64,000 bases of DNA from Paenibacillus ferrarius (GCF_002027705.1 NZ_MBTG01000030.1:1-64000), one strand, 5' to 3'. Shown: positions 8,561 through 15,761, counted from the stretch's first letter. Numbers and translations: made by a program. The notes: generated from the sequence alone by a model not told the origin.

Positions 8561-8728
8561 ATGTCGAAACAAAAATCATATTCTGCCGGGGATAATCTTG
8601 TACAAAATGGTTCTGTGAAAAATAGTGATCACAATGGAAATCAAGAGCCGCTCTCTGGCTCTAAAAAAGTGAAAAACAGAAATCATTCAGGAGCAAATCA
8701 GCATGGCGAAGGCCATGGCGGTGTCTGA
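8561..8728 (+). CDS. sspP: Small acid-soluble spore protein, SspP family
   Basis: A 55-residue product with the segment EPLSGSKKVKNRNHS (about 29-43), the signature of the SspP/CotL minor acid-soluble spore proteins found in the spore core of Bacillus. The rest is Gly/Asn/His-rich and hydrophilic. GAGAGGTG precedes ATG 8561 and the stop is at 8726-8728. The family is made late in sporulation in the forespore; no sigma-G promoter was looked for rigorously. Identification rests on the one motif and on overall composition. Confidence 0.65.
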   Translation: MSKQKSYSAGDNLVQNGSVKNSDHNGNQEPLSGSKKVKNRNHSGANQHGEGHGGV

Positions 8729-8982
8729 GAATTTTTATTATAAAAAATCTTTACAACATGTTTAAAATTCACGAAGCCGGACATACTATATTTGTCGGTG
8801 AGCAGAGAGGTGTGGTTCCGTTGGAGCATTCAGCGAAAGGGAAACAACCGTTGCAAAGAGGACTTTTCTACCTGTTATAATCAGGCTGGAGGGGATGTGC
8901 CAAAGACACTTACCGTGTTTTATAAGCAGATTTTCCTAAGGTTTACGTGTAACATGTTTTAAAAGAAATCATAAACGCCGAC

Positions 8983-9013
8983 AAAAAAAGAACCCTTAGG
9001 GGTTCTTTTTTTC
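8983..9013. terminator. Bidirectional terminator
   Basis: AAAAAAAGAACCC-TTA-GGGGTTCTTTTTTT is symmetric with an A-run and a T-run, so it can stop transcription from both sides. It overlaps the stop codon of the - strand gene ending at 8996. I see no gene in 8729-8982; a 40-codon open frame there (8758-8880) has no ribosome binding site. Confidence 0.85.
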
Positions 9014-10231
9014 GTCTGTTTCGGGGGAAATTGAGAAATGTTGCTTCTCCTCTTCTTCCTCTGGGAAACGTGAGTAGGAATACGTGTCTGGGTGAAATTC
9101 AGCATCAAACGCCTGCTTTTTTCTATAGAAGAACAGTTTGATGCCGCCTACAATCAAAATCAACGCAACGATGAAGGTTTGGCCAAAGCTATTTAACCAA
9201 TACATATAGTTCGAATGCGGGAACAACTGATAAATGAATTGGGACACGATTTCTTTGAAGATGTAATAACCGCCGAGCAAGATAAGCACAAAGCCGATAG
9301 AGCGATGGTATTGTGTCCAGTTCTCAACGATCGGTTTATCGATCAGCGTCCCATTTTCATATCGCGTAATGCTCTGTAAAGCATCGAAGAAGCTGAAGAA
9401 CCACAAAATCGGAATAAGAAAAAGGAAGAGGGACAACCTCAGGACATCGAGCACATAAATGGAAAATAGGAAAATCGCCATCAATTGTATGCCCCGCTTA
9501 TTCATCGACAGATAAAGGTGCGCGGCACCAGGGAAAATGGCGATTATTGTCGCCAAAGTCCGGTTCTTGCGGCCGAATTCATCGCCAAGATGAAAATCAT
9601 CGAACATGCTGCGATCGACGAGCCCTAGGCCCGCCTGCTTGCGCTCCTGCTGTTTCAGGGCGTCGAACATGGTGTAGAACCAAAGCACCGGCAAAGCCAG
9701 GAGAAACGCTACAAACCCATTATTGTGCGTCATGATCGTAATGAAGAAGACGAGGATGGCAACCCCGAAGAAGGAAACCATCGCCGTTAGGCCGCGCTGC
9801 ATTAAGCCAAGTTGAAAATGACCGAGACCTGGGACGAATGACAGCAGGATAACTCGGGTTCGTTCTTGCTGGTTCGCCTGATAGGCATAAGGGTTAGCAC
9901 CTAGGGACGATGCCCACTCTGGCGATTGAGGGTCGTAGGAATGAGGAGCGCCGTAAGATGGGGCCATATAAGGTTGTGGGCCCAGCAAGTAAACGATCAT
10001 ATCAATCATGTTGACGATCCAAGTGAGAGCGGCGAATAAAGCCAACAGCAATAGAAATTCCTTCGGTAAGCGGGACATGAAAACGCCGACGAAGATGAGA
10101 AAGATCGGACCGAAAAACCCGGCGCCATATAAAAAAGCACGCAATAACCGCTGCATATACAAATGGCCAAGACCAGGGATGAAAGAAAGCAGAAATGCTA
10201 GTACACTGCTTTTGTGTTGTATTGGATTCAT
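8996..10231 (-). CDS. Multispanning membrane protein with three PGLGH-type repeats
   Basis: A 411-residue membrane protein, third gene of an ECF sigma / anti-sigma operon. It contains three copies of a module: SFIPGLGHLYMQR (N-terminal), SFVPGLGHFQLGLMQRG (middle) and AIFPGAAHLYLSMNKRG (after residue 230). Each is followed by one or two hydrophobic segments; in all there are about nine potential helices. The C-terminus is charged (EEEEEKQH). The module resembles the proline-glycine hairpins of TM2-like proteins, but I know no function. ATG 10231 is firm: AAAGGAGG precedes it and it overlaps the anti-sigma stop codon as ATGA. A longer frame reaching 10279 lies inside the neighbour and is rejected. 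Confidence 0.75.
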   Translation of the reverse strand: MNPIQHKSSVLAFLLSFIPGLGHLYMQRLLRAFLYGAGFFGPIFLIFVGVFMSRLPKEFLLLLALFAALTWIVNMIDMIVYLLGPQPYMAPSYGAPHSYDPQSPEWASSLGANPYAYQANQQERTRVILLSFVPGLGHFQLGLMQRGLTAMVSFFGVAILVFFITIMTHNNGFVAFLLALPVLWFYTMFDALKQQERKQAGLGLVDRSMFDDFHLGDEFGRKNRTLATIIAIFPGAAHLYLSMNKRGIQLMAIFLFSIYVLDVLRLSLFLFLIPILWFFSFFDALQSITRYENGTLIDKPIVENWTQYHRSIGFVLILLGGYYIFKEIVSQFIYQLFPHSNYMYWLNSFGQTFIVALILIVGGIKLFFYRKKQAFDAEFHPDTYSYSRFPEEEEEKQHFSISPETDEKKNP

Positions 10232-10659
10232 GGTTGAGAACCTCCTTTGTTTGGAGCATTTTGTAAAGTATCCAGCCACCCTAGCGTCTTATTCAGCCAT
10301 ACATCGGAAACAGGAATGTCTTTCTGAAGAGAGGATGGATTTAGTTCTTGTGATAAGCCATGAAAGAACCCGGTAGCTACCAGAATTAGTGTAGCCGCGG
10401 CGGCGATGCCATAATGCAGCAGGGTTGAGCGATACCAGGAACGCTTAGTTCCGGTAGTTCGCGCAATAATTGCATGGACATACTGCTCAGTGTCTACTTC
10501 CAATGAAGGAAGTGATAAGGATGGATCTTCCATACAAATCATGTAGACGTTCAAACATTCCTCACAACGGTACAAATGAACTTCCATTGATTCCATCTCC
10601 GCGGCAGGCAGCATTTGGTTCAGGTAACTCGTCCACGCAGCTTGATCGTAATGTTTCAC
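10228..10659 (-). CDS. Putative zinc-finger anti-sigma factor
   Basis: A 143-residue protein likely to bind the sigma factor encoded just upstream. The N-terminal half has HLYRCEECLNVY (H-x3-C-x2-C), the zinc-binding anti-sigma motif. A single membrane segment follows near residues 95-112 (IAAAATLILVATGFFHGL) and a short extracytoplasmic tail ends the protein. GTG 10659 is chosen: GGAAGGAGGAGG lies ahead of it and the codon overlaps the sigma factor stop as GTGA. The ATG at 10695 would give a long overlap. Two four-base overlaps in a row show that sigma, anti-sigma and membrane protein are translationally coupled. Confidence 0.8.
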   Translation of the reverse strand: MKHYDQAAWTSYLNQMLPAAEMESMEVHLYRCEECLNVYMICMEDPSLSLPSLEVDTEQYVHAIIARTTGTKRSWYRSTLLHYGIAAAATLILVATGFFHGLSQELNPSSLQKDIPVSDVWLNKTLGWLDTLQNAPNKGGSQP

Positions 10660-11219
10660 AAGAAATCCTCCTCCTTCCAATTTTTCCGGAGCCATTGTTT
10701 AGCCCGATACAGTTTGGACTCGACGGTCTTAACCGTGATGCCATGCGCATCGGCAATATCTTGATAGGATTGATGTTGGATATAATAGGCCGTTAGAACC
10801 TCTTGATAATTAGGTGGAATTTGATGCAGCCGCTTCCGTACAAGCTGAGCGGTTTCATTCATGATGACCTCGTGTTCAACCGCACGTTGTTGATGAAATA
10901 AGGGCTCGGCAGCAGCTTGTACAGATATCTCCATCTCCGCTGTCGTATCTTCTCTTTTCCGATTCGCTGAACGTTTGAAATCAATGGAACGATTTACAGC
11001 AATGCGTGTAATCCAGGTTTTGAGACCCTTCATCTGATACTGGGGGAGGGAGAAGTAGATCCGAGTCCATACATCTTGAGATAAGTCTTCGGCATCTTTG
11101 GTATGACGTACAATCGCATAAATCGTTTGGAACACATAGTGCCGATAAGTGCTGACCAGCTCACGGAACGCTGACTCATCGCCATTCAAAATGCGCTCAA
11201 CAAGGGCATGTTCCTGAAT
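10656..11219 (-). CDS. RNA polymerase ECF-type sigma factor
   Basis: Extracytoplasmic-function sigma factor of about 187 residues. Region 2 shows FRELVSTYRHYVFQTIYAIVR and DAEDLSQDVWTRIYFSLP; region 4 shows LVRKRLHQIPPNYQEVLTAYYI and YQDIADAHGITVKTVESKLYRAKQWLRK. The start is odd. The first in-frame ATG/GTG/TTG codon is TTG at 11189, which has no ribosome binding site and would drop the usual N-terminal helix. The only good Shine-Dalgarno (AGGAGG, 11233-11228) stands eight bases before an ATT codon at 11219, giving a normal N-terminus (QEHALVERILNGDE). I annotate from that ATT as an inference; the conservative alternative is 10656..11189. Confidence 0.85.
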   Translation of the reverse strand: MQEHALVERILNGDESAFRELVSTYRHYVFQTIYAIVRHTKDAEDLSQDVWTRIYFSLPQYQMKGLKTWITRIAVNRSIDFKRSANRKREDTTAEMEISVQAAAEPLFHQQRAVEHEVIMNETAQLVRKRLHQIPPNYQEVLTAYYIQHQSYQDIADAHGITVKTVESKLYRAKQWLRKNWKEEDFL

Positions 11220-11282
11220 AAGCTTCTCCTCCTCTCCGCATGAATAGACGAAGGGTCTTCCTGCGACCCCTGCATATGTCCG

Positions 11283-11318
11283 AAAAAGAAAAAGAACGAA
11301 TCCTAAGATTCGTTCACG
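11283..11318 (-). terminator. Terminator of the MFS gene
   Basis: On the - strand GAACGAATC / GATTCGTTC forms a hairpin followed by a T-rich tail (A-rich at 11283-11293 on +). It separates the transporter from the sigma factor operon. Confidence 0.75.
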
Positions 11319-11321
11319 TTA

Positions 11322-12527
11322 TTAAAGCGATGCCGATGGACGGCCAGGCTGGGTTGGCTGCTTAGAGGCACGATTTTGAACGAACCATTGCGACAGAACT
11401 GCGCTCAGGATACCGAGTATCCCTAGAACGATGAACCCTTCGTTCAAAGAGAACCAGTCGCTGATAACCCCCATTAGAACAGGGCCTACAAACATGCCAA
11501 GGCCATAAATCGCCTGAAAGAAACCCATGGCGGTTGCCCGCTTATCGGCAGACATATGCTTAATACTCATTCCCATCAGCAAGGTAAATGAAAGTCCTCG
11601 GCCAAAGCCAGCGATGGCTTGTGTGATCATGAGCATCCAAAGGTGATGCGTGAAAGGAATTGTGAATGTAAATATTCCCATTAAAGCAAAGCCCCAAACG
11701 ACCATGCGTTTCTCCCCGTAGCGGGCCGCCCAGCGCCTTCCACCAAAGAGAGAAGCTACAGCAACAGGCACATTGGCAAACAACGAAAGCATGGATAAGG
11801 AAAACTTATCAGCGCCAAGCTCCGTTGCATAAACAGGCGTGAATCCAAAAACAGTTGCAAAGATCAGCACTTGAGACAGAATCGCAAGCAATGAGACGAA
11901 CAGCAGCGTTCGATCTGTGGCGACGTCACCGATGCCGCGCAGCGTTATTTTGGGAGCGTCGGGCTCAACTTTCTCTACAAGGAAGAGGGAGCCAGCTAGC
12001 CCTACAAGGCCTAGTCCGGCCCCTAACAGAAAAGCTGCTTCCCAGCCCAGAGCGTCCGCCGCCCAACCAGCGGAGAGAATACCAAGCACCTGCCCAAGGG
12101 AGTTAAAGAAAGAAATCGTACCGATTGCTTTCGTGGATTCTTCATGCTTATAGTAGCTCGTGAACAATACTGTAAAATCAACCCACGTGGCTGCTGCCGC
12201 GCCCGCTAAAGCACGCAGGATAAGAATCCACGTAAAGTCATGCGTGAACCATAGTCCCAACCCGGCAATCGCGGTGAAGAACAGCCCGAAAGTAATAAAT
12301 AGCTTGCGCTTATGGAAGCGATCCGACATGATCCCGACAGGAATGCGCAGCAGCATCTGGGAGATGCCGTACATCCCGACAATCCACCCTGCAAGCTGGT
12401 GATTTCCGCCAAGGAACTCCACATAGGGTGCCATAATGGGAACGCTCGTATACATAGACATCCAGAACAGCAAGGTCACCGCGCAGAAGAGTGGGATGCG
12501 GTAGGATGATATTTTGGTGGTTGCCAT
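11322..12527 (-). CDS. Major facilitator superfamily transporter
   Basis: A 401-residue membrane protein with twelve predicted helices in two halves. The loop 2-3 signature is GIMSDRFHKRK (family form G-x3-D-R-x-G-R-K), and GAGLGLVGLAG and GFGRGLSFTLLMGMSIKHMS lie in later helices. The substrate cannot be read from the sequence; drug or metabolite export is common for this type. ATG 12527 is chosen with GAAAGGAG upstream; the frame upstream to 12548 would need a TTG that lies inside this Shine-Dalgarno. It sits 24 bases downstream of the mgtC-like remnant, so it may now be expressed from the abiEi promoter. Confidence 0.85.
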   Translation of the reverse strand: MATTKISSYRIPLFCAVTLLFWMSMYTSVPIMAPYVEFLGGNHQLAGWIVGMYGISQMLLRIPVGIMSDRFHKRKLFITFGLFFTAIAGLGLWFTHDFTWILILRALAGAAAATWVDFTVLFTSYYKHEESTKAIGTISFFNSLGQVLGILSAGWAADALGWEAAFLLGAGLGLVGLAGSLFLVEKVEPDAPKITLRGIGDVATDRTLLFVSLLAILSQVLIFATVFGFTPVYATELGADKFSLSMLSLFANVPVAVASLFGGRRWAARYGEKRMVVWGFALMGIFTFTIPFTHHLWMLMITQAIAGFGRGLSFTLLMGMSIKHMSADKRATAMGFFQAIYGLGMFVGPVLMGVISDWFSLNEGFIVLGILGILSAVLSQWFVQNRASKQPTQPGRPSASL

Positions 12528-12551
12528 CGGTGTAAGGACTCCTTTCAAGTA

Positions 12552-13036
12552 TTACTTAAGCTCGATCGATTTCACGAACGGAGCTTCCTGCACGATAGGC
12601 AGCAGCTGTTCTGCTCGGTAGGAGCCGGGGAATCGAACAATCATCTCCAGCACTATTTCGTCGGAGTTGGTTCCGTTCCCTTCGGCGTGAAAGCTCAGAA
12701 TCGCAATCTTTTTATCTTCAAGCAGTTGTTGAATGGCTTGCGTAGTGCCGGTATCATTCGTCATTCGAATCACCAATTGCTCTGTTTTGGGCGTAGTGAG
12801 CCAGTGGAAGCGGCCATGCAGAAGCTTTTGAGCAAGCAGAATGATGACAGTCACGCCACCGCCCAATACGTATAAACCAGCACCAATCGCCATACCAACT
12901 CCGGCGGTAGCCCAAATACCGGCTGCTGTTGTTAAACCTTTAATGGTCTGTCGCTGCATGAAAATCATGCCGGCTCCAAGAAATCCGACCCCGCTTACTA
13001 CTTGGGCAGCAATCCGTGAAGGATCGAAAGAATCAA
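12552..13036 (-). pseudogene. MgtC/SapB-family gene, 5' half deleted
   Basis: Reading on the - strand from about 13033, the frame gives FDPSRIAAQVVSGVGFLGAG and MIFMQRQTIKGLTTAAG, the middle of an MgtC-family membrane protein, then a cytoplasmic C-terminal domain ending FVKSIELK. The first 80 or so residues, including the N-terminal helices of the family, are missing: upstream of about 13036 the sequence belongs to abiEii in another frame. An internal ATG at 12968 (GGAG ahead) could give a 138-residue fragment with two helices, but not a complete MgtC. A deletion, not a stop codon, broke this gene. Confidence 0.8.
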
Positions 13037-13120
13037 CGAATCAAATGCCTTCCCCGAATCTCGGGCAATGTTTTTTAACCGTTCGGAGATAGATACAGGG
13101 ATATTTTTAATTTCACTCAT
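12998..13120 (-). pseudogene. AbiEii/AbiGii-type toxin gene, first ~31 codons only
   Basis: ATG 13120 overlaps the stop of the abiEi gene (TAATG), the normal coupling of the two genes. The first residues (MSEIKNIPVSISERLKNIAR, then DSGKAFDSLIL) look like the N-terminus of the nucleotidyltransferase toxin of the AbiE family. At about 13025-13036 the sequence switches to mgtC in a different frame and a stop follows at 12998-13000, so only 40 codons remain open. The nucleotidyltransferase core is entirely gone and the toxin cannot be active. Confidence 0.7.
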
Positions 13121-13728
13121 TAAACCAGCACCTCGAGATATTTTTGTAGTACTGTCTTGATTCGCAAATGTTCGGCATATGCGACTAGCTTCGTAATATT
13201 TTTCTCTGGTGAGTGAAGATAATTTCTCAGCCCTTCTTTCATGATGTCAATGCCTACCTTTTCACGATACCTGACAATATCACAGATGGTTTTCTCACGG
13301 TCATATATTCTAACGACAGTTCCTTCGATACGAACTTCGCTTACTCCAATGTTAAATTGTGTATCTGCCAAATAAACAATTTTAATGGGTGGATAATCCG
13401 GAAGTTTCGGCTTCTTGCTGCCGCGATGAATGGCAATCTGATACTCCCACGGGTTATAGGTCGTCAATTCATGGAAGGAGAGAGCGGACAAGAGACAGAC
13501 GACCCCTTTAGGAACTAGCTGTGATACCTCAACAATCTCGTCAACTGTACCTTTACTAAAGTCTGTATGCCGATAGAGACCTTGTTTCACTCGAGCGATT
13601 TCGCCCAACGATTCCATTTTTTTTATGTAGTAATGGGTAATACCCGCGTTTAAAAAATCTCTTGTCCGGGCAATTCCATGTTGATTCTCGAGTAATGTAT
13701 TTACTTTCGATTTAAGCTGATTATCCAC
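13120..13728 (-). CDS. abiEi: AbiEi-type antitoxin (type IV toxin-antitoxin), orphaned
   Basis: About 202 residues. The N-terminal winged helix-turn-helix (HGIARTRDFLNAG, THYYIKKMESLGEIARVKQG, LYRH) is the AbiEi domain; the C-terminal part (AIHRGSKKPKLPDYP, VRIYDREKTICDIVRYR) resembles the antitoxin domain. In AbiE systems the antitoxin represses its own promoter and counters the AbiEii nucleotidyltransferase without binding it, in phage defence. Here the toxin partner is truncated, so this gene is probably a remnant, although it is intact. GTG 13728 has GGCGGTGA upstream; ATG 13746 lacks a ribosome binding site. Confidence 0.8.
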   Translation of the reverse strand: MDNQLKSKVNTLLENQHGIARTRDFLNAGITHYYIKKMESLGEIARVKQGLYRHTDFSKGTVDEIVEVSQLVPKGVVCLLSALSFHELTTYNPWEYQIAIHRGSKKPKLPDYPPIKIVYLADTQFNIGVSEVRIEGTVVRIYDREKTICDIVRYREKVGIDIMKEGLRNYLHSPEKNITKLVAYAEHLRIKTVLQKYLEVLV

Positions 13729-13888
13729 GCATTCACCGCCATTCATTTCAATTTATACATGCAGCTATCGTCATAACTACTTATTCGTTGACAACCTTAA
13801 TACACCTTCATTATTTACAAAAAGCTCTGCACTTAGATCTAAAAGCAGAAGTAATTGCGATAACCTGTATAGACAATCTGACTATAAA

Positions 13889-13930
13889 AATAACCCTCCA
13901 ATTGGTTTGTCGCCAACGAAGGGTTATTGC
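13889..13930 (-). terminator. Terminator of tRNA-Arg
   Basis: AATAACCCT ... AGGGTTATT with an inner GTTGG / CCAAT-type stem. On the - strand it is followed by TTTTATAG. It lies 59 bases past the tRNA. I see no gene in 13747-13888. Confidence 0.65.
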
Positions 13931-13988
13931 GTTTTGGGGCTTAGCGGGTTAAAAAGTCGAAAAGCCTTGATTTATAACTTTAAAATGA

Positions 13989-14062
13989 CGCGCCCGATAC
14001 GATTCGAACGTACGACCTACAGTTTAGGAAACTGTTGCTCTATCCTGCTGAGCTACGGGCGC
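13989..14062 (-). tRNA. tRNA-Arg (CCU anticodon)
   Basis: Reading on the - strand: acceptor GCGCCCG / CGGGCGC, D-arm GCTC-AGCAGGATA-GAGC, anticodon stem ACAGT / ACTGT with loop TTCCTAA (anticodon CCT), T-arm GTACG-TTCGAAT-CGTAT, discriminator G. It decodes AGG. CCA is not encoded. Confidence 0.96.
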
Positions 14063-14105
14063 ATAGCATCGTCTATTCTATCACGATGCTTTTGGTCATG
14101 CAAGA

Positions 14106-14564
14106 TTATTCCTTGCCACGCAATTTACGGAAAAATTGCGTCAGCATCGTGGAGCATTCTTCGCGAAGCACGCCACTAATGACATCGACGCGGTGATTGA
14201 ACCGGTCTTCCTGAAGCAGATTCATCAGTGTGCCAGCGCAGCCGGCTTTAGGATCTGTTGTGCCGTAGATCACTTGCGGGATGCGCGATTGCACAATCGC
14301 GCCCGCGCACATCGGGCAGGGCTCTAACGTTACGTAGAGCTGACAATCAAGCAGCCGCCAGGCTTGCAAATGCTCGCTAGCTTGCTTAATGGCGATCAGC
14401 TCCGCATGAGCGAGTGGGTCTAGCGTCGTTTCACGGAGATTGTAGCCGCGGCCAATGATTTGACCTTGGTGAACAACAACAGCTCCGATCGGTACTTCAC
14501 GGATGGCTTCGGCCTTAAGAGCCTCTTGAATAGCAGCTTTCATCCAGGGGATATGTTCATCCAC
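14106..14564 (-). CDS. tadA: tRNA-specific adenosine deaminase
   Basis: Deaminates A34 to inosine in tRNA-Arg(ACG). The 152-residue protein has the zinc site HAE (in LAHAELIAI) with its catalytic Glu and PCPMCAGA with both zinc cysteines, plus the family's VPIGAVVVHQGQIIGRGYNLRE and GTLMNLLQEDRFNH. GTG 14564 with GAGGTG upstream gives an N-terminus (DEHIPWMKAAIQEALKA) that aligns with Bacillus TadA; the longer frame to 14636 crosses the DnaA boxes and is rejected. In Bacillus tadA stands between serS and dnaX near the origin; here dnaX does not follow. Confidence 0.95.
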   Translation of the reverse strand: MDEHIPWMKAAIQEALKAEAIREVPIGAVVVHQGQIIGRGYNLRETTLDPLAHAELIAIKQASEHLQAWRLLDCQLYVTLEPCPMCAGAIVQSRIPQVIYGTTDPKAGCAGTLMNLLQEDRFNHRVDVISGVLREECSTMLTQFFRKLRGKE

Positions 14565-14589
14565 AGGGGGACACCTCGCTAAAATAATC

Positions 14590-14678
14590 TTATCCACATG
14601 TGCATAAAAGATCGAACAAATATTCGTTGTTAACAACCTGTGGATAACAGTGTGGATAACTTAAAATGTTGTGGATAT
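14590..14678. promoter_or_regulatory. Cluster of four DnaA boxes
   Basis: TTATCCACA at 14590-14598, TGTGGATAA at 14639-14647 and 14651-14659 (both perfect, reverse orientation), and TGTGGATAT at 14670-14678 (one mismatch). Three perfect nine-base boxes within 90 bp are very unlikely by chance. They lie upstream of tadA and ahead of the c-di-GMP riboswitch promoter. No dnaA or dnaN is adjacent, so this is more likely an accessory DnaA-binding cluster than oriC itself. Confidence 0.75.
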
Positions 14679-14730
14679 GTAATCTTTCTACATTCATACA
14701 ACAAAATGCTCGACTAAGCAAGGTTTTTAG

Positions 14731-14759
14731 TTGATAAGACGGAACATCACCGATATAAT
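14731..14759 (+). promoter_or_regulatory. Sigma-A promoter of the riboswitch-PilZ transcript
   Basis: TTGATA at 14731-14736, a 17-base spacer, and TATAAT at 14754-14759. Transcription should start near 14766, about 55 bases before the aptamer. Confidence 0.75.
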
Positions 14760-14821
14760 GAAAATTAGATGTAGGTCTTTATGACCATAAGGACGAAGCA
14801 CACGATATATGCAGCAGAATT

Positions 14822-14906
14822 CGAAAATGGCAAACTTGTCGAAAGACAAGGACGCAAAGCTGAGGGTCTACGGTTCCCGCGAACTATGACAGCCTGGTTA
14901 CCGAAA
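14822..14906 (+). promoter_or_regulatory. Cyclic di-GMP-I (GEMM-I) riboswitch aptamer
   Basis: The core motifs are present in order: ATGGCAAAC, a P2 stem CTTGTC-GAAA-GACAAG with GNRA tetraloop, GGACGCAAAGC, a P3 stem with GGGTCTACGGTTCCC, then ATGACAGCCTGGTTACCG closing on P1. These match the GEMM-I consensus (GACGCAAAGC and AGCC-GGTTACC). The aptamer senses c-di-GMP. It is followed by a terminator hairpin and by a PilZ gene, itself a c-di-GMP receptor, which supports the call. Confidence 0.92.
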
Positions 14907-14930
14907 ATCGATGCTTTTTATGATTCAGGT

Positions 14931-14970
14931 AATAGACTGTTCCGGGCAAGCGGAGCAGTCTATTTTTTTA
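14931..14970 (+). terminator. Riboswitch expression-platform terminator
   Basis: ATAGACTGTTCCG / CGGAGCAGTCTAT is a 12-to-13-base stem followed by seven T, 25 bases after the aptamer and 28 bases before the PilZ start codon. Whether c-di-GMP turns the gene on or off cannot be read without folding the alternative helix. Confidence 0.85.
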
Positions 14971-14997
14971 TACATAGCAAGTACGGAGTGTGAAAGG

Positions 14998-15744
14998 ATG
15001 TTGAGGGAAGTGGCCAACGAGCAACAACCGAAGAAATTTTATGGCAGCAAAGAAGGTTATGATGCCGACGTCATGCTTGAAAGCAAGGCAGTGCTCAGCA
15101 AGGAGGATTTCGTATCTACCGGCGTACTGACGTATGCCCTCGGCGACATTATTGAGGTCGAATTGCCTGAGTTTGATGTTTTCAATTTGGGTGATAAATT
15201 AAAAATGACGGTTTATACGAAATCGGGCCTATTTGTCCTAGCGACGACGGTGCTTGCCAAAGAACAAGGTTCCCTCATTGTCTTAAACCCTCCGGAGAAT
15301 CGTCGGAAATTTACCGAGAAGCGGGAGTTTCCGCGGGTAGATGTGACGAACGGTGGTTTGTTGTTCGGATTGCAGGATGTAAATAAGCGAAACAAGCATC
15401 AATTGGACAACCCGATTGCGATTTCAATCAAAAATATTTCGATCAATGGCTTAGGATTCACAGTAGATGACAACACCATGGTCGAAAAAATAATTCAAAA
15501 GCATTCTCAGCTGGAAGTGGAGCTGAATCTCGGTTTTTTAATGCCGTGCACCATGGAAGTTGTAAGAAAAGAGAAAACGGACTCAGGTTTCTATTATGGC
15601 GCATGCTATCTGAGTGTGCCCGAAGAGAAAATCAACGCGCTTAGAGGCTTTATTTTAAAAAATCAGATAGAAACGTATTTCGTCCAGAAGCGGGAAATGC
15701 AAATCAAAAAAGCAATGGAAAAAAAGTCTGTGGCGAATCAATAG
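14998..15744 (+). CDS. PilZ-domain c-di-GMP receptor (YcgR/YpfB-like flagellar brake type)
   Basis: A 248-residue soluble protein. The N-terminal part (about 30-110) is a beta-rich YcgR_N-like domain (EVELPEFDVFNLGDKLKM). The C-terminal PilZ domain carries both c-di-GMP motifs: REFPR (RxxxR) near residue 110 and NISINGLG (N-x-S-x2-G) near 145. Proteins of this build bind c-di-GMP and slow flagellar motors or regulate exopolysaccharide. ATG 14998 is used, with GGAG about ten bases upstream; a frame running back to 14911 reads through the riboswitch terminator and is rejected. Both its mRNA leader and the protein appear to sense the same second messenger. Confidence 0.88.
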   Translation: MLREVANEQQPKKFYGSKEGYDADVMLESKAVLSKEDFVSTGVLTYALGDIIEVELPEFDVFNLGDKLKMTVYTKSGLFVLATTVLAKEQGSLIVLNPPENRRKFTEKREFPRVDVTNGGLLFGLQDVNKRNKHQLDNPIAISIKNISINGLGFTVDDNTMVEKIIQKHSQLEVELNLGFLMPCTMEVVRKEKTDSGFYYGACYLSVPEEKINALRGFILKNQIETYFVQKREMQIKKAMEKKSVANQ

Positions 15745-15758
15745 CCCACAGGCTTTTT
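15722..15758. terminator. Bidirectional terminator between convergent genes
   Basis: AAAAAGTCTGTGG / CCCACAGGCTTTTT with A-run before and T-run after, between the PilZ gene and the convergent - strand gene. Confidence 0.8.
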
Positions 15759-15761
15759 GTT

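Noticed and set aside
8758..8880. 40-codon open frame (MFKIHEAGHT...)
   Set aside because: No Shine-Dalgarno, no recognisable family, and it lies in a stretch between a spore-protein gene and a terminator.
14590..14678. Chromosomal origin oriC
   Set aside because: DnaA boxes are present but dnaA and dnaN are not adjacent and no AT-rich unwinding element was recognised, so only an accessory cluster is claimed.
14781..14993. Open frame of 70 codons on + strand
   Set aside because: It lies across the c-di-GMP riboswitch and its terminator and has no ribosome binding site; the RNA structure explains the sequence.
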